Positions 44,365 to 54,922 of a stretch of DNA of 64,000 nucleotides are shown here, piece after piece. Source of the stretch: Sabellastarte sp. h YS-2021 (lineage: Eukaryota; Annelida; Polychaeta; Sabellida; Sabellidae); the NCBI GenBank assembly GCA_964017235.1, contig OZ024929.1, positions 113,941,793 through 114,005,792 on the forward strand, read 5' to 3'. The notes beneath the pieces are model-generated. The model searched no databases, was not told where the DNA came from, and saw nothing but the letters and a program-made list of their open reading frames with translations. Positions within the stretch are counted from its first letter, which is position 1, and every line of letters begins with the position of its first letter. The position numbers and the translations under genes are program-made.

Positions 44365-45713
44365 TACCCCACTGAGTTGGGGTATTGTTTTCACCCATGG
44401 TGTCCGGATGGTCGGGTGGGCGGGTGGCGGGAAAAAGTTTGTCCTGTCTGTATCTCAGAAACCATAAGGTGTAGGAAGTTGATACTTGGTAGGGACATTG
44501 GTTAGGGGGTGTAGGTGTGCAACGTCATGGTGTGACCTTGATTTGACCTTTGACCTTACCATAGTGACCTTGAGTTTGAAAATCTTGTCTGGGCTATATC
44601 TCGGAAACCGTAAGGTGTAGGAAGTTGATACTTGGTAGGGACATTGGTTAGGGGGTGTAAGTGTGCAACATCATGGTGTGACCTTGATTTGACCTTGCTG
44701 AGTGACCTTGACCTATAATGCCTTGTCTGGGCAATATTTCGGAAACCATAACGTGTAGGAAGTTGATGTTGGTGTGCAATGTCATGGTGTGACCTGGATT
44801 TTATCTTGCATATGTGATGCTATTTTATCTCTCTATGGGGATATCTGATACTATTTTATCTCTCTTATATCTCTCTTGTATCTTTTTACTTGAATCTTGG
44901 TTGTTGCACCTTTGGGTGTCTTTTGATATAGATTAAACAATGTTAAAGTCATATTAGAAGTCATTAAGCGTTTTACTTTTGCAACTTCCCATTGTAACAG
45001 ATGGTATTGCATCAAGTGAGCCACAGGTTTTGCCCCAACTCCACATAAAAGCATGTATTGCCACATCTGTATGTATGGGTAATATTCAAAACATTCAAAC
45101 CATAATTCAACCATACAAATGAATATCAAAATGGGAGAAGTCTTAAATCTTCACACAAATGTAATAGGTCATGTTGGTATGGTTGAACAATATCGAAAAA
45201 ATGTAAATCATAATTCAACTATGCAAAATGTGCATGTATAACCTTCTTACAGCTTCTAGGTAAAACAGATAGGCAGGGTCTTAATCTTTTCAACCCGAAA
45301 GCATTTCTGTCACTGGCGGATCAGCCCTAATTTAGAACCCTGCCTTGATTTGACCTTGACCTAAAATATATTGTCCGGGCATATCTCAGCAACCGTAGGG
45401 ATATGGATTGCTGCAACTGATTATTATAAGTACTTTTACATAATTGTGATATATCCATTGACAGCTATTCTCCAGTTAATAAATTTTACAGCTTCATAAT
45501 TTTCAGTTTACTGAATTGTCATGTGTTAATACTTAATCTTTACATGCAGTTTCTTTCTCTTAGATGTTATTTTCTCTACTTAAACATTATTTGGACACTG
45601 ACACTACTCTGAAACTATCCCAGTCTGTGTACTGTTTCACTACTTCTATATCTCATGGTGTTGAAAACTATTTCCCCAGGCTGTGGGGTACGGGCATCTT
45701 TGATGCTATTTTT
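44365..45713 (+). mobile_element. Family A element, copy A4 (short core)
   Basis: Head TACCCCACTGAGTTGGGGTA, a palindromic head with a shorter loop than the other copies. About two and a half core units lie at 44455-44800, followed by the shared CTATTTTATCTCTCT region and the tail with GGCTGTGGGGTA at 45679-45690. The smallest unit count of the four full copies. Confidence 0.75.
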
Positions 45714-46203
45714 AAATCTACACTACTACCATATGAGATCCGTTTATGGGGCAGTAAGCTTTTATGGGTTGTGAACCTTCTGTCAAAATTCAATTGCAAA
45801 TTTATACGACTGCATGGAACTGTGCCTTTAGTTACCAGTGAGATCAAATTTTTACTCCTGAAAAGTAACAGCTATTTGGTCTATTACCCAGGAAGCTTCA
45901 TACAGAAATCCAGTTAACTGTTATTATATTACAACAATATGATATGAATCTTACAATGTCAGAAGATACAGAAGCTTTCATTCTTTGAAACTCTATAATG
46001 ACTATTTAATATTAATTGTACAAGTCTAAGTGGGAGTTTTATGGTCCTTGAAACAGCTAATTACATGTCAGGAAATGCTCTCAGTGAATCCCATATGTTG
46101 TCAAGAGCTGGGTTTGAACCCACGATCACAGGCATGAAATCCTAATGACCAAATCCTACACTCATTAATTGCTTATTTTAAAAGTGCTTTATTGTCTTTT
46201 CAG
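45714..46203. other. End of MGAT1 intron a; possible tRNA-like remnant
   Basis: At about 46100-46160 the minus strand reads GTGGGTTCAAACCCA, which resembles a tRNA T-arm/B box, as in a worn tRNA-derived SINE. No A box is evident. The segment ends in the acceptor of the next MGAT1 exon. Confidence 0.3.
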
Positions 46204-46338
46204 ATGACCTTAACATTGCCCCGGACTTTTTTGAGTACTTTGCTGCCACGTTTCCCATCCTGAGTTCAGATCCTTCACTATGGTGTGTGTCTGCTTGGAA
46301 TGACAATGGAAAGGCAGACATGATTTCAGATGATTCAA
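46204..46338 (+). CDS. MGAT1: MGAT1 (GnT-I) internal exon b
   Basis: 135 bp. The first two bases (AT) complete the split Asp codon. The exon then encodes DLNIAPDFFEYFAATFP, then ILSSDPSLW and CVSAWNDNGKADMISDDS. With exon a this gives the Glu-Asp-Asp-Leu block, the DxD-equivalent that binds Mn2+/UDP-GlcNAc in the GnT-I family, and the family signature CVSAWNDNG. Acceptor TTTTCAG ends 46203; donor GTACGT begins 46339. It ends one base into a codon (A), completed as Lys by the next exon. Substitutions relative to vertebrate enzymes are conservative as far as I recall. Confidence 0.93.
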
Positions 46339-48649
46339 GTACGTTTTAATATGAGAGACATAATACACAGGACACTCTGTATCAGCAGAACTCCATTTCC
46401 CATAGGAATTTGTACTAATTTAATAAACTCCCACTTATATGTCTGCAAAAGTATAGCAGTCTGTTACAAATGTAGAGACCTTAAACCTGGTTACTTTTAT
46501 GCCTAAATTTGATTTAGACTTGTTAATCTTCCCAAGTGAGCAAACAAGCACCAAATTTTTGTTGGGTATTTGTATATTGAAAGATTTTAAACATTAAGCA
46601 TGAAAAATGCTTTTGATAGAGTGTCAATGACCTTTGACCTTTTTCAAGGTCACATGAACAAAATTATCATTTTTTTTTCCATTTTGCTTGTCAACCAGTT
46701 TTTCTGGCAACTGTCCTGCCTACATCAGCGTGATTTTGCAGGTAGATTGGGTTTATGGAAATCTCAGTCATAGTCAATTTTTGGTGTGATGCACTCACAA
46801 ATTGCTGACTTTTGGCCATTCACATTGATGCCAAGATTATATTTCTCTAAAATCTCTTGTATCTCTCTTAATGTGGCTGTTAAAGGTTTTCGATGTGAAG
46901 ACAACATATAGGAAATTTTGGACTGTGATCCTTTCTGTGGGGTTTGATTTGATCTTTGACTCTTCTTTAACAGGTAAAATAGTGTTAGTGTACCTAAAAT
47001 CTTTTATTATTACACTCCAAGAGGTTTTGGTTGTGCAGACAAGTTGTAGAAAACCCATGAGCTGTAAAGATTTTAGTGCTGTCTGATTTGACCTTTAACC
47101 CCTCCTGTGAGGTGAAACTGGGTTGTCATACCTAAATCCCTTCATATCTCCATCATTACTGCCTCAGTTTTGGGATATCAATACAAAACAAATGTGTAGA
47201 AAAACATGAATAGGCAAATCCATATTGTAATTTCAGAGCAAAGCCATATTTCTACTGTTGTCCAAATGGTAAACAATGTAATACCATTGATATAAGTCAA
47301 AATAACAAAATAAAGAAGACACAATCTCAAATTATTCAGATACATTTTAGAATATGGTATAAGTAGTGAATATTTTAATGTCATTGATACAAGACAAAAA
47401 GAAAACTTAAAACAGACATGATCTCAGATTATTCAGATGAGTTCAATAGTTGATGTCAACAAGAGAAATAAATGACTTGCATCGGCCTTGAAGACAAAAT
47501 AACACATGAAGTCAGATATGAGGTTAGGTGAATCATGGAGGTTAGATATTGCTTTAGTGTGTGAGAACAGTGGGTAACTTTAAGGCATTAATATGATCTT
47601 AGATTTAAAACCAAAACAATAAATGAAAAGATACATGATTTTACATAACTAATGTTACGTGTAGCACCAGTGAAATACATAACATATCACATATTAAGTC
47701 ACACTTGCTTGCACACGTGCAAGCATATATCATGAGGTAATATCTGATTCAGTTCAAAATCAAAGTTGGGGTTTTACGTCCAGTTCAATAGCCAGGGTTA
47801 TATTGGGACTGGGCCTCAGCCTGTGATTAGATGCCAAACTTGCTAACTACTAGGCCACTGTGGACCTATGGTACAGTTCAAACATTTTAAAGTTAAAACT
47901 ATGTGTAGCAATTACCCACATGGCCTTATACTGCTGTTGAACATATACAAGTTATTGCCAGTTTTGTAGTTGGGACCCTGCCTATCTTCTTTCGGGACAA
48001 AATCATTTAGATCCACTTTAAGAGGAAGGTTAGTCGTATCTTGAAAAGAATGAACAAGATTTGTTCAGTGACTGAAAAGATAAGTCATATTACTAAAAAG
48101 ATACATCGTAAGGTAATTACAACTGAAAAAAATTGGGATGTAGACAGGAGAGACAGGCTCACTCATAATGGTATTCAAACCTGAGGCTTCCATGAATGCA
48201 ATTCTGCTCCCAATATTAATGAGTGAAAACTAGGTTGCATGCCTGACATAATTAGCTGAAAGTTTGCACTGGTTATAGTCATTGTAAATCACGCATTACA
48301 ACACGCATGACCTCAGGTGGAGATAGGTTTAATATTATCAAAGTATCTATTACAGTCATTAGAATTACAGTATAATTAAGTGAAACAGATGAAAGCGTAT
48401 CAAGGTTTTCTACACATGGTGCTTTCTAATCAGGTAATCATTAAAGCATAGGCAGTATCTCAAAGTCTGATGTAGATAGTGCGTGAAATTTATAAGAGAA
48501 CTTTCCAGGTCCACGACCTGCAACTCAAAAAGGGTACAGGTCTGTAGTGGAAGTTGCTAGTCTGTATTTCAGTGTAGGTTTAATCACTTTTGGGTTTCAG
48601 AATTGACTAAGTGGCAAGTTCTAAAGATGAATAGTTTTATGGGCTGGGG
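46339..48649. other. MGAT1 intron b, first part; degenerate B-type units
   Basis: At about 46620-47160 are decayed B-type motifs (ACCTTTGACC, TTCAAGGTCA, ATCTCTCTTAATG, GATGTGAAGACAACATATAGG). A minus-strand tRNA-like SINE remnant lies at 47760-47866. The rest is unrecognised. Confidence 0.5.
47760..47866 (-). mobile_element. tRNA-derived SINE remnant
   Basis: On the minus strand, CACAGTGGCCTAGTAGTTAG resembles a Pol III box A with the A/D-arm of a tRNA. The segment ends GGACGTAAAACCCCAAC, a tail type common to invertebrate tRNA-SINEs. The box B region is poorly preserved. Not a functional tRNA gene. Confidence 0.4.
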
Positions 48650-50150
48650 TTATAGTCGTCACCTGTGCCGTCCGGGCGGCGTTGGCAGCAGCAGGCATAA
48701 AGCTTGTGGGTGTTCCCCAGCCTAAACCCCTGCACAGATTTTTACCAAATTTTCAGGGAATGTTTACCCCAAGAGGATCTAGAGCTGTTTAAGTTTTGGG
48801 GGATATCCGGTAACAACTGTTGCCATGGCAACACTTTTAAGATTTTCAGGTCTTAAAAATTGTGGGTATTCCACAGACTAAATCCCCGCACGGATTTTCA
48901 CCAAATTTTCAGGGTATGTTTACCCCAAGAGGATCTAGAGCTGTTTAGGTTTTACAGGGATCTTCGGTAACAACTGTTGCCATGGCAACACTTTAAAGAT
49001 TTTCAGGTCTTAAAAATTGTGGGTGTTCCACAGACTAAATCCCTGCACGGATTTTCACCAAATTTTCAGGGTATGTTTACCCCAAGAGCATCCAGAGCTG
49101 ATTAGGTTTTGGGGCTATCTGGTAACAACTGTTGCCATGGCAACACTTTTAAGATTTTCAAGTCTTAAAGATTATGGGTGTTCCACAGCCTAAACCCCTG
49201 CACGAATTTTCACCAAATTTGCAGAATATATTTAACCCAAGAGTATCTAGAGCTGATTATGTTTTGGGGGGTATCTGGCTACCACTGTTGCCATGGCAAC
49301 ACTTTTAACATTTTCGGGTCTTACACTTTGTTGGTGTTCCACAGCCTAAACCCCTGCACGGATTTTCACCAAATTTGCAGAATATATTTAACCCAAGAGT
49401 ATCTAGAGCTGATTATGTTTTGGGGGTATCTGGCTACCACTGTTCATGGCAACACTTTTAACATTTTCGGGTTTTAAACTTTGTGGGTGTTCCACAGCCT
49501 AAACCTCTTCATGGATTTTCATGAAATTTTCGGGTCCCAAGAGTATCCAGAGCTGATTATGTTTTTGGGGGTATCTGGCTACCACTGTTCATGGCAACAC
49601 TTTTAACATTTTCAGGTTTTAAACTTTGTGGGTGTTCCACAGCCTAAACCTCTTCATGGATTTTCATGAAATTTTCGGGTCTTACACTTTGTGGGTGTTC
49701 CACAGCCTAAACCCCTGCACGGATTTTCACCAAATTTGCAGAATATATTTAACCCAAGAGTATCTAGAGCTGATTATGTTTTGGGGGGTATCTGGCTACC
49801 ACTGTTCATGGCAACACTTTTAACATTTTCGGGTTTTAAACTTTGTGGGTGTTCCACAGCCTAAACCTTTTCATGGATTTTCATGAAATTTTCAGGATAT
49901 GTTTACCCCAAGTGGATCTAGAGCTGAGTTGGTTTTGAGAGGTATCCAGGTACCACTGTTGCCATGACAACACTTTTAAGATATTCAGGTCTTAAAATTT
50001 GTGGGTGTTCCTCAGCCTTAATCCATGCATGGATTTTCACCAAATTTTCAGGATATGTTTACCCCAAGAGGATCTACAGCTGATAAGGTTTTGGGGGGTA
50101 TTCTGCGTCAACTGTTGCCATGGCAACACTTTTTAACATTATCGGGTCTT
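48650..50150 (+). repeat. Family D tandem array with palindromic X-box motifs
   Basis: About ten units with a period near 155 bp. Each contains GTGGGTGTTCCACAGCC, TAAACCCCTGCACGG, TTTTCACCAAATTT, CCCAAGAGGATCTAGAGCTG and a GTTGCCATGGCAAC-type palindrome. Full palindromes are at 48819, 48976, 49131, 49287 and 50114. One has a single mismatch at 49958, and versions lacking two bases (GTTCATGGCAAC) start at 49442, 49587 and 49804. The head TTATAGTCGTCACCTGTGCCG (in two pieces) resembles the 5' end of C2, suggesting a related pearl-like element. The 99-codon ORF across it is a repeat artefact. Confidence 0.8.
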
Positions 50151-50942
50151 CTTGTTCTAAAATCTTTAATGTTTTCTGTAACCTAAAATATTGCAGCTAG
50201 CTTCATCAGATTTGCACAAAATGTAAATGGATAGGAAAGCTTGCCTGAGAGTAATTGTGTCATTGTTTTGGAAACAAAATGGCCACCATATCACATCTTT
50301 AATGTCAAATAGGAGGGTCATCATATAAAAAAGGCTTTATATCTCCCTTATAATTAATTGTTTCTTGGGCTTCAAAATATAAAAACTACTTGTGAGAAAT
50401 CATGGCCTCAGTGAATCTTTTGTAGAACATCTCGTGGGTTCTCTATACTTCTTAAAAAGAAGTTGTTCCTAAGATTTTCCCAAATCTCAATGTTGTTGGC
50501 CATTTAGCTGTACCTGCGGGCTGGGGTTCTTGCCTGCCATACTGGCTATTTTTCTGTAATGGCAAAATGTAAAAAGTAAATCTCTTGTAAATTGCAATGA
50601 AGGCATTGATTTTTAGACTGATGTTGGTACTGGATAAATAAAAGAGACAGATTTCATTCTTTATTACAGGACTAAATGACATATTTGGGTGCTTTATGAT
50701 GGTTTTAAACTATTGATTGACTGTATTAAACCCATGAAACCCGATTCTATTAATATTATTGTAGTAATCAAATAAAATATGGATAAGAAACACCACAAAA
50801 TTATGTGACCTCATATTTTCTCAATATAATTTGCATTTTACTCGATTATATTGCATGCAATACCTCAGCAACCAGTTGTCTTTATTTATTCTTGTTGATA
50901 ACACCTTTAAATATGTCAGCAGCTAAATCTAACACATGTAGT
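50151..50942. other. Intronic sequence with a B-like degenerate segment
   Basis: At 50250-50420 AACAAAATGGCCACCAT and TTTATATCTCCCTTATAATTAA resemble the head and unit of the B arrays. The remainder is unrecognised. Confidence 0.4.
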
Positions 50943-51153
50943 ATTTTTAAGCGCGAGTCTCGCTTCTAGAGATCACTTTTTTTGTCTCCGGACTTTCATG
51001 AATTGGTGCGTAGCATGATGAGTATCTTCACTGAAGATAAGCGGCAATGGGCTATATTAGTAACATGATGGGTGACTGCTTCAGTACACTTCTCGTGTCT
51101 CTGATGACTTTGCAGCTTGCGCTAGTAGACTGAAACCCCTGTTTGGCCTTTTT
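50943..51153 (+). mobile_element. 5S rRNA-related SINE, copy 2
   Basis: Same element as 41961-42199. The 5S-like part is 51033-51080 (GAAGATAAGCGGC, ATGGGCTATATTAGTA, ATGATGGGTGACTGC). The shared non-5S 5' part (CTTCTAGAGATCACTTTTTTT, then CCGGACTTTCATGAATTG) and 3' part show that both derive from one transposed unit. Both are diverged, so the insertions are not recent. Confidence 0.6.
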
Positions 51154-54100
51154 ATCCAAAATTGTGAGCTGGTGAAAAGGATGTAAACCCTCTACTTTGA
51201 CCTTCCCATTCTTGAATGAATAGCTTTCCCTTCACACAGAAATTTGCTCAGTAGAATTCCCTTTTATGTAGAAAGAGATATTGTGTTATTGGCCGCAATA
51301 ATATTGCATTTTATTTGGTTATTTGGAATTCCTGTTCTTAGTTTGGTTTTTACTTTTGTCCCTTGAAAATTTACCTGTAGAGAGTTCAACCCTGTATTTA
51401 AAAACCAACTCCAAGCAGCTTGTTCAGTAAGGTTGATTTGATGAATTACAGTATTCACAAAAATATTCTCTTGCAAAATCACTTTATAAATTTTATTATA
51501 TGACTATTTATTGTTGAAAGTACTGTCCCTTTCATAAATACAGCCTCTGGATTTTCACGTAGTGCCCTGTCAAAATGTCAATAAGCTGTAGTCCAAGTGG
51601 AGGGGAAAAGGCAAGATTCACAAAAAAACACAAATGAGGAGAACCCTTCAATTTTAGCTGTCAGTGATGCCAATTAGGCAGATCATTACATTGGGTTTTT
51701 CAGACAATGGAGTCCCCCATGTGCCTCTCTGCCTTGTGCAGTCTTTTCTTATGCAAATGCTCCAAGAAGGCAGTAAAACGTTTTATACAGGTTTTCATTT
51801 GTTAATGGGATTGCCATGAATTTTCCTGTTAATCATTTAAAATGTTGGGAGAGAGAAAAAGTTACATTTTTTGCAACTTTTTGTTTTACATTTTTTGCAA
51901 CTTTTTGTTTTACAGTTGACTTTTTTACATCAATTAAAAGTGGTCTCAGCGGTTATAAATATTCTTGATATATGTTTTACAGAATCCCAGGACAGTTACT
52001 CACAACCAGTATGAAGCATGTTTTAGGGCATGCTTAAATTTGTTACTCAAATTTCAAAAAATCCAGAACTCCATCAGTGTAAAATAAGTTGAACAGAAAT
52101 AATAGAATTCTAATAACTTGCCCTTTAAAGTTTTAAATTACTTAAACTGTAAATCCCTCCATCACTCTCTTCATTGTACCAAACATAGCTGTTAAAAAGC
52201 TAAACTTTGATACTTTATATAAACATCTGTGAACATTGAAAACCAAAAGTTAAAATGGAACGTTTTCATCCCAAAGTAAAATCCCATTAAATTTCAGTTT
52301 TTGTACCTTCACTTGTGTTATCTACAAGAATCATCAAATCAAACTGGTTGGTGAGATGTTGCATAGTATCTGCGTGACAGCAAAAATCTCCCAGTAAGTC
52401 TTTAATGCATGACAGCAAAGTCAACTGTAAACCCTTATACTCAGAGTATTATTGATAATATACCAGTATGTAGTATGTACATGTCAGGATGTTTTCTTTA
52501 GCATCATCCAAGACAAAGAAATAACAAATTCCAAATATCTGTTAACCCCTCAACCATAAAAGTTTTGCAAAAATTTAGATGCAGTTTTGACTGACTGAAG
52601 ACAGATGCTCTCCATTACATATTATCAAGGCCTATTAGTCCACATTTCCACAGACTTTCTATGACGTTACAAAAGGAACCTTTCATCCCCTTTTGACTTG
52701 TAGAACCAGGGTCAGAAATCCCTAAGGTGATTTCAACAAAGCATGGGTAATGTGTGAAATATTGATGAGAAAGCCTGTTTGGTATAGTGGACAAAACTTT
52801 ATTTTACTTAAGTACAGGATTTTCTATCATACCAGACATAATCTGAAAAAGAAAACATTAAACCAGACTTTCAGTACAATTTTTGATTAAAATATCTCAG
52901 CATTTATCAACAAAAGACAAAACAGTTCCACCCCCCCACCCCCCCACCCCCCACCCCTCCAAACTAGTGTGGGATTGAAATGCAATTTCAATATTGTTAT
53001 CAAACTCTATTTTGGCTTTGCATATCAATCAATATTGAGATATCATTTCATGCCGTAAAATCCGTTGTTTTGCACCTACTGATTCTTCAGTTATCAAAAA
53101 TCGTTTTGCTAACATATAAGATTTACAAAACTGACCATGAATTTAATACAAGCAGCCTATAAAAGCAATTAAATTTCATGAAAAATCTCCGAGTAAGTCT
53201 TTAATGCATAAATATTGATGATCAAACTACAGAAAACTACAAAACTATTTTGAAAATTCTTCCTGGTGGGTACTGGAAACGATATTGAAATTCCCACTTT
53301 TAGTATCAATATTGAAATTTAGAAAGACATATCGATCAATATTGAAATATCGATATATGATCCCTTCACTACTCCAAACAGCTTCATTATTTTGAGAATA
53401 CCAGTGTGTCAGCATTTGGGAGTTGTATTTTATATAGGTACACCTATATCGGAAGTACAATGTGGACTGTAAAATATTGCATTATTGCCATTGTACTTAT
53501 TTACATGGAGAGGTCAGTGTGTTCAAAACCTCACCAAATTTGTTTGTGTATCAAAAGCACAAGTAGTAGTTACATTAGACATTGATGTCTAAGTTATTTC
53601 CAGTAGATCTGTCTTACTTCAAGTCTTTTGTCTTGTTGCCAATTGTAACTGCTTATCACAGTATTTTGTTCTTTCTTCAAAGTTTTTTTAACAGTGGTTA
53701 CCTTGACTCTGTAAAAGAGAATCTTTCAAGCCTCCTCCCTCCTGAGTATGCTTTGTGTTTAATGTATTGCAGGCCTAAAAACCAAGGGAAAATTCAATCA
53801 GCACAATGTGTCAAACTCTATAACCCAGCAAACTGTAATGAGGCAAAATACATTTTGGGACCTCAGTTTCAGTGGAGCAGTTTTTTTTTTTCTGTTGAAC
53901 ATGTATAGAATATAGATTTGATGATCACAGTTTTCTGGCTGAAATAAATTTACACCCGAGTTGTGATCAAATGAAGCTGGTGGTTTCATTGAAAACTAAT
54001 GCAGTGGGACTAAAGTGTTTTTGCCTGTTATTGAAGTTTTGCTCTGTATAATAATAACAACAGGATTCCAGTTGGAGCAGTGGTAAATATTGCAGACAAG

Positions 54101-54381
54101 TTGGACAAGAGTTGAATACATATGCTTTCAATTGTTAAGTCAATATGCCTCTTTAAATTTGGTGAATTTTAGTGTGCATATTCCATATGAGCTGGCTGCA
54201 CTTTTTCTGATGAAACTGCTTGAGAAGATATGTGCCTTGTGGTTAGTGTCTGCAGATTATATATGCATTATCTTGGCTGTTTAAGGATAGAAGAGATTAC
54301 CTCAAGTTGGTAGATGAAGAAATATTCCATGAATAGAAGAACTGTTATAAATCTTGTTAAAACAAGGCAAAGTACCACAAA
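51154..54381. other. MGAT1 intron b, unrecognised, with a C-rich tract
   Basis: Contains a 26-bp tandem duplication around 51866-51915 (ACATTTTTTGCAACTTTTTG units). It also has a C-rich tract at 52928-52960 and a 29-bp near-identical pair at 52382-52410 and 53180-53208. No exon or RNA gene was recognised. Confidence 0.45.
52928..52960. repeat. C-rich low-complexity tract
   Basis: Runs of four to seven C separated by single A or T. The minus strand has four or more G runs and could form a G-quadruplex. Confidence 0.85.
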
Positions 54382-54500
54382 GGGGCACAGTGGTTTGATA
54401 ATAACCTACCTGACTCCCACCTACGAGGTCGGTGGTTCCAACCCAGAAACACTCAAAGTGAGAAAGTTGGTAGCCACTTACTGATGCCCGGTAGTTTACA
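54382..54500 (+). mobile_element. tRNA-derived SINE fragment
   Basis: GGGGCACAGTGGTTTGATAA (A-box/D-arm-like), then CCCACCTACGAGGTCGG and GGTTCCAACCC (B box/T-arm-like). A non-tRNA body GTTGGTAGCCACTTACTGATG follows. The anticodon arm cannot be folded cleanly and there is no acceptor stem partner, so it is a SINE head and not a tRNA gene. Confidence 0.6.
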
Positions 54501-54831
54501 GTTCTGAATCTTGACCAACTAGTATGTATATACTTTCCCATGCATTTATTTGGTCTGGTTGAGGAAAGTGAGAGGTGGTACTAATTTACATAAGTTACGG
54601 GAATGTGCTTTCAGACTTTATTTTAGCAAGTGTTAACATTATGTTTTCATGCACTAAAAGTGTGACTGAAATATTTCACACTTGTTTGTTGATTTATAGG
54701 GTTAGTATTTTTGTTGGTAATTTACGGAATACAAACCAGGTAAACAGTTTCATGGGATACCAGTGATACTATCTTATTTTAAAGCTCAATACTGACACTC
54801 TTTGGCATGTTTTCTTCTTCGATATTTACAG
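54501..54831. other. End of MGAT1 intron b, nothing recognised
   Basis: Unremarkable AT-rich sequence ending in a pyrimidine-rich acceptor (TTTACAG) at 54831. Confidence 0.5.
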
Positions 54832-54922
54832 AGTTACTGTACAGAACAGACTTTTTCCCTGGATTAGGCTGGATGATGAAAAGGTCAACATGGTTAGAAC
54901 TGGAACCCAAATGGCCGGCCAC
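54832..54922 (+). CDS. MGAT1: MGAT1 (GnT-I) internal exon c
   Basis: 91 bp. The leading AG completes the split Lys codon. The exon encodes [17 protein letters not shown] and [12 protein letters not shown] and ends in AC, two bases of a Thr codon. [12 protein letters not shown] and LEPKWP are strongly conserved in GnT-I. The glycine-rich PGLGW loop lies in the nucleotide-sugar transferase core. Acceptor ATTTACAG ends 54831; the donor GTAAGT starts 54923 and is a consensus splice site. Confidence 0.93.

Larger units (their letters stand above)
1775..46203 (+). other. MGAT1: MGAT1 intron a, about 44.4 kb, transposon-filled
   Basis: Bounded by a GT donor at 1775 and the acceptor TTTTCAG ending 46203. 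The flanking exons join in frame and restore the conserved V-E-D-D-L block. The intron holds the DIRS tandem array, four A elements, three C elements, one B array, LINE fragments, MITEs and one 5S-like SINE. The DIRS elements lie in the same orientation as the gene. Confidence 0.85.

Noticed and set aside
49178..49823. ORFs of 99 and 65 codons with repeated peptides
   Set aside because: They are translations of the tandem X-box array.
54382..54450. Functional tRNA gene
   Set aside because: A and B box-like motifs are present but the acceptor and anticodon stems do not pair.
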